DNA of 35,492 nt, from NCBI GenBank assembly GCA_005778215.1, contig SXKB01000256.1, forward strand, positions 1 to 35,492, given 5' to 3'. The notes under the pieces were generated by a model, which worked only from the letters and a program-made list of their open reading frames with translations, was not told where the DNA came from and ran no database searches. The DNA is from Actinomycetota bacterium. Lineage in GTDB: Bacteria > Actinomycetota > Acidimicrobiia > Acidimicrobiales > Ilumatobacteraceae. Both the position numbers and the translations under genes were made by a program. Position 1 is the first letter of the stretch. Every line of letters begins with the position of its first letter. Positions 33,387 to 35,492 of the stretch are shown one piece after another.

Positions 33387-35492
33387 TCGGGTTCGAGGTG
33401 CTGGGCTGGGACATCCCCGCCGAGATCGTCGTTCTCGGCGCCATCATCGGCGCGTCCTACGGTCTGCTCGCAGTGGGCCTGGTGCTGGTGTACCGCAGCA
33501 GCAAACTGGTGAACTTCGCCCACGCCGAGACCGGCGCGTTCGCCGCCACCATCCTCTATGTCGGCGTGAACCGCTGGGGGTTGCCCTACTACGCCGTGCT
33601 GCCCCTCGCCCTCGCCGTGGCCGCGCTGCTGGGCATGGGGGTGGAGGCCATCGTCGTGGGTCGGCTCGGCAAGGCACCCCCGTTGATGAGCATCGTCGCC
33701 ACGCTCGGCGTCGCCCAGCTGTTGTCGGCGCTCGCCGCGGCCATCGCGGCGGGCGGCGGCGAACAGTTCGCGTTCCCCTCACCCCCGGGCATGCCGACGT
33801 TCGACATCGGCGCCCTGCGGCTGACCGGCGACTACACCGCCACGCTGATCTTCGCCCCCATCGTGGTGGTGGCGCTGGCCCTGTTCCTGTCCCGCACGCG
33901 CGCCGGCCTTCGCGTACGCGCCACCGCCGCGAACAAGGACGCCGCGCGACTGGCGGGCATCCCGGCGGTGCGCACCTCCCGGCTCGTCTGGGCACTCGCC
34001 GGGCTGTTGGCCGCCATGACCGCCATCCTCGCCGCGCCGTCGAAGGGCCCCGGCTTCGCCGCCGCACTCGGGCCCGGGCTGCTGCTGCGCGGTCTCGCTC
34101 CGGCACTGGTGGCGAAGATGCGCAGCCTGCCGGTCGCGCTCGCCGCCGGTGTGGTGCTGGGCATCATCGAGCAGGTCGTGTTCTGGAATCAACGCAGCGC
34201 GCAGAACGTCGATGCCATCCTGTTCGTCGTCATCCTGCTGGCGCTGCTCGCCCAGCACCACGGGCACGAACGCAACGCCGGCCAGGCGGGTTGGGCCGGC
34301 ATCGAGACCTGGCGGCCGCTCGCCACGAAGCTGCGCGCCCATCCGCGTGTGCGGATGATGGCGCCCACGGCGCTCGTGGTGTTCGCCGCGCTCGCCGCGT
34401 TGTTGCCGCTGGCGCTCGATCGCACGCGGGCCGTCACGCTTGCGAGCATGGTCGGGTACGCCGTCATCGGCGTGGCCCTCGGTCTGCTCACCGGGCTCGC
34501 GGGGCAGCTGTCGCTCGGCCACTTCGCCATCGGCGCCATCAGCGGCACGGCGTCGGTGATCGTCGCGAACCACACCGGCAACTTCGCGCTCGGTCTGGCG
34601 GCGGCCGCCGTGGTGGGCGGTGCGGTCTGCCTGCTCGTCGGTCTCCCGGTACTGCGCGCTCGCGGCATCTTCCTGGCGGTCACCTCCCTCGCGCTCGCGG
34701 TCACCACCACCAGTTGGCTGCTGCCGAAGGACTGGATGATCGGCACCGGTCGCGAACCACCGAAGCCCACGGTCGGCACGCTCGAGATCACCGGCGCTCG
34801 CGGGTACTACTGGTTCGCGCTCGTCATCGGGCTCGTCGTGTTCGTGGTGGTCGCCGCCGTCCGCCGGGGTGGTTTCGCCCGAGTGCTCATCGCGATGCGC
34901 GACGGCGAGGACGTCGCCCGCTCGTTCGGCATCTCCGTGCCCACTCGCAAGGTGCAGGCCTTCGTGGTGTCGGGTGTGGTCGCCGGTATCGGCGGTGCGC
35001 TGTACGCGCACACCTTCTCGCGCATCACGGTCGCATCGTTCCCGGCCTCGGCCAGCATCGACGTGGCGGTGATGGTGGTGGTGGGCGGCGCCACCCTGCT
35101 CGCGGGTCCACTCGTCGGCGTGCTGTTCGTGATCGGCGTACCGGCGTTCCTGCCGCTCGACGCCGCAGGGCTGGCGACCACCAAACTCGGGCTGTTGCTG
35201 CTCATCATCTATCTGCCCGGTGGATTCGCGCAGTTGCTGCTGCCACTGCGCAACCGGCTCGCAGCGCGCCTGGCCCGCCACACCCCCGACGCCACACCCA
35301 CGGCGCCACCGACACTGACCGCGGTGCACGACACCGACGATCCGGCCGACCCGATCGACGTGACCGCGCAACCAGTGGTGCTCCGCGCCACGGCCCTGGT
35401 GAAGCAGTACGGCGGCGTGCGGGCGGTCGACGGCGCCACCATCGCCGTGCACCGCGGAGAGATCCTGGGCGTGATCGGCCCCAACGGCGCCG
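33383..35492 (+). CDS. LivH-LivM-LivG triple-fusion ABC transporter protein, truncated by window end (paralog of 2025-4790)
   Basis: Own translation from ATG 33383 (ATGA overlap): MIGFEVLGWDIPAEIVVLGAIIGASYGLLAVGLVLVYRSSKLVNFAHAETGAFAATILYVGVNRWGLPYYAVLPLAL...; LivM part RVLIAMRDGEDVARSFGIS; ends at Walker A ...GVIGPNGA. Not in the supplied ORF track because no stop codon occurs before the window end. Confidence 0.9.
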   Translation, partial: MIGFEVLGWDIPAEIVVLGAIIGASYGLLAVGLVLVYRSSKLVNFAHAETGAFAATILYVGVNRWGLPYYAVLPLALAVAALLGMGVEAIVVGRLGKAPPLMSIVATLGVAQLLSALAAAIAAGGGEQFAFPSPPGMPTFDIGALRLTGDYTATLIFAPIVVVALALFLSRTRAGLRVRATAANKDAARLAGIPAVRTSRLVWALAGLLAAMTAILAAPSKGPGFAAALGPGLLLRGLAPALVAKMRSLPVALAAGVVLGIIEQVVFWNQRSAQNVDAILFVVILLALLAQHHGHERNAGQAGWAGIETWRPLATKLRAHPRVRMMAPTALVVFAALAALLPLALDRTRAVTLASMVGYAVIGVALGLLTGLAGQLSLGHFAIGAISGTASVIVANHTGNFALGLAAAAVVGGAVCLLVGLPVLRARGIFLAVTSLALAVTTTSWLLPKDWMIGTGREPPKPTVGTLEITGARGYYWFALVIGLVVFVVVAAVRRGGFARVLIAMRDGEDVARSFGISVPTRKVQAFVVSGVVAGIGGALYAHTFSRITVASFPASASIDVAVMVVVGGATLLAGPLVGVLFVIGVPAFLPLDAAGLATTKLGLLLLIIYLPGGFAQLLLPLRNRLAARLARHTPDATPTAPPTLTAVHDTDDPADPIDVTAQPVVLRATALVKQYGGVRAVDGATIAVHRGEILGVIGPNGA

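Noticed and set aside
33779-35452. 557-aa minus-strand ORF at right edge
   Set aside because: Antisense to the truncated LivHMG fusion, which has clear homology to 2025-4790.
1-35492. Phage, transposon, CRISPR, tRNA/rRNA or toxin-antitoxin content
   Set aside because: No integrase/transposase motifs, regular repeat arrays or RNA gene signatures seen; all large ORFs with recognisable domains are metabolic, transport or regulatory.

Overview
High-GC (actinobacterial, possibly Acidimicrobiia-like; taxon is inference) chromosomal window that is almost entirely coding. No RNA genes, CRISPR arrays or transposases are visible. The main signal is two paralogous transport cassettes at the two ends of the window, oriented outward. 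Each encodes, in the same order and joined by 4-bp ATGA/GTGA stop/start overlaps, (i) a small Cys-containing lipoprotein of no family I recognise, (ii) an MFS-like membrane domain fused to a LivF-like ABC ATPase, and (iii) a LivH-LivM-LivG triple fusion (permease+permease+ATPase). The left cassette (minus strand) also has a LivK-like substrate-binding lipoprotein and an S9 peptidase. The right cassette (plus strand) runs off the window edge, and its LivHMG gene is missing from the supplied ORF track. Between the cassettes lie genes suggesting D-amino-acid/peptide catabolism: an M55 (DppA-like) D-aminopeptidase, an N-acyl-D-amino-acid deacylase, a sarcosine/N-methyl-amino-acid oxidase, four class-C beta-lactamase-fold (S12) hydrolases, a YbaK/EbsC tRNA-editing protein, two PucR regulators, two SnoaL-like paralogs and a CPBP membrane protein. 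There is also an orphan PAS histidine kinase, a GH38 alpha-mannosidase, an AceE-like thiamine-diphosphate enzyme and a GNAT-like protein. Candidate regulatory structures include a 9-bp-stem hairpin between the binding-protein and lipoprotein genes and a 48-bp divergent promoter with a TGACG-GA-CGTCA palindrome and two TANNNT-type -10 elements placed for leaderless transcription. Family calls come from reading motifs by eye; no database search was run.
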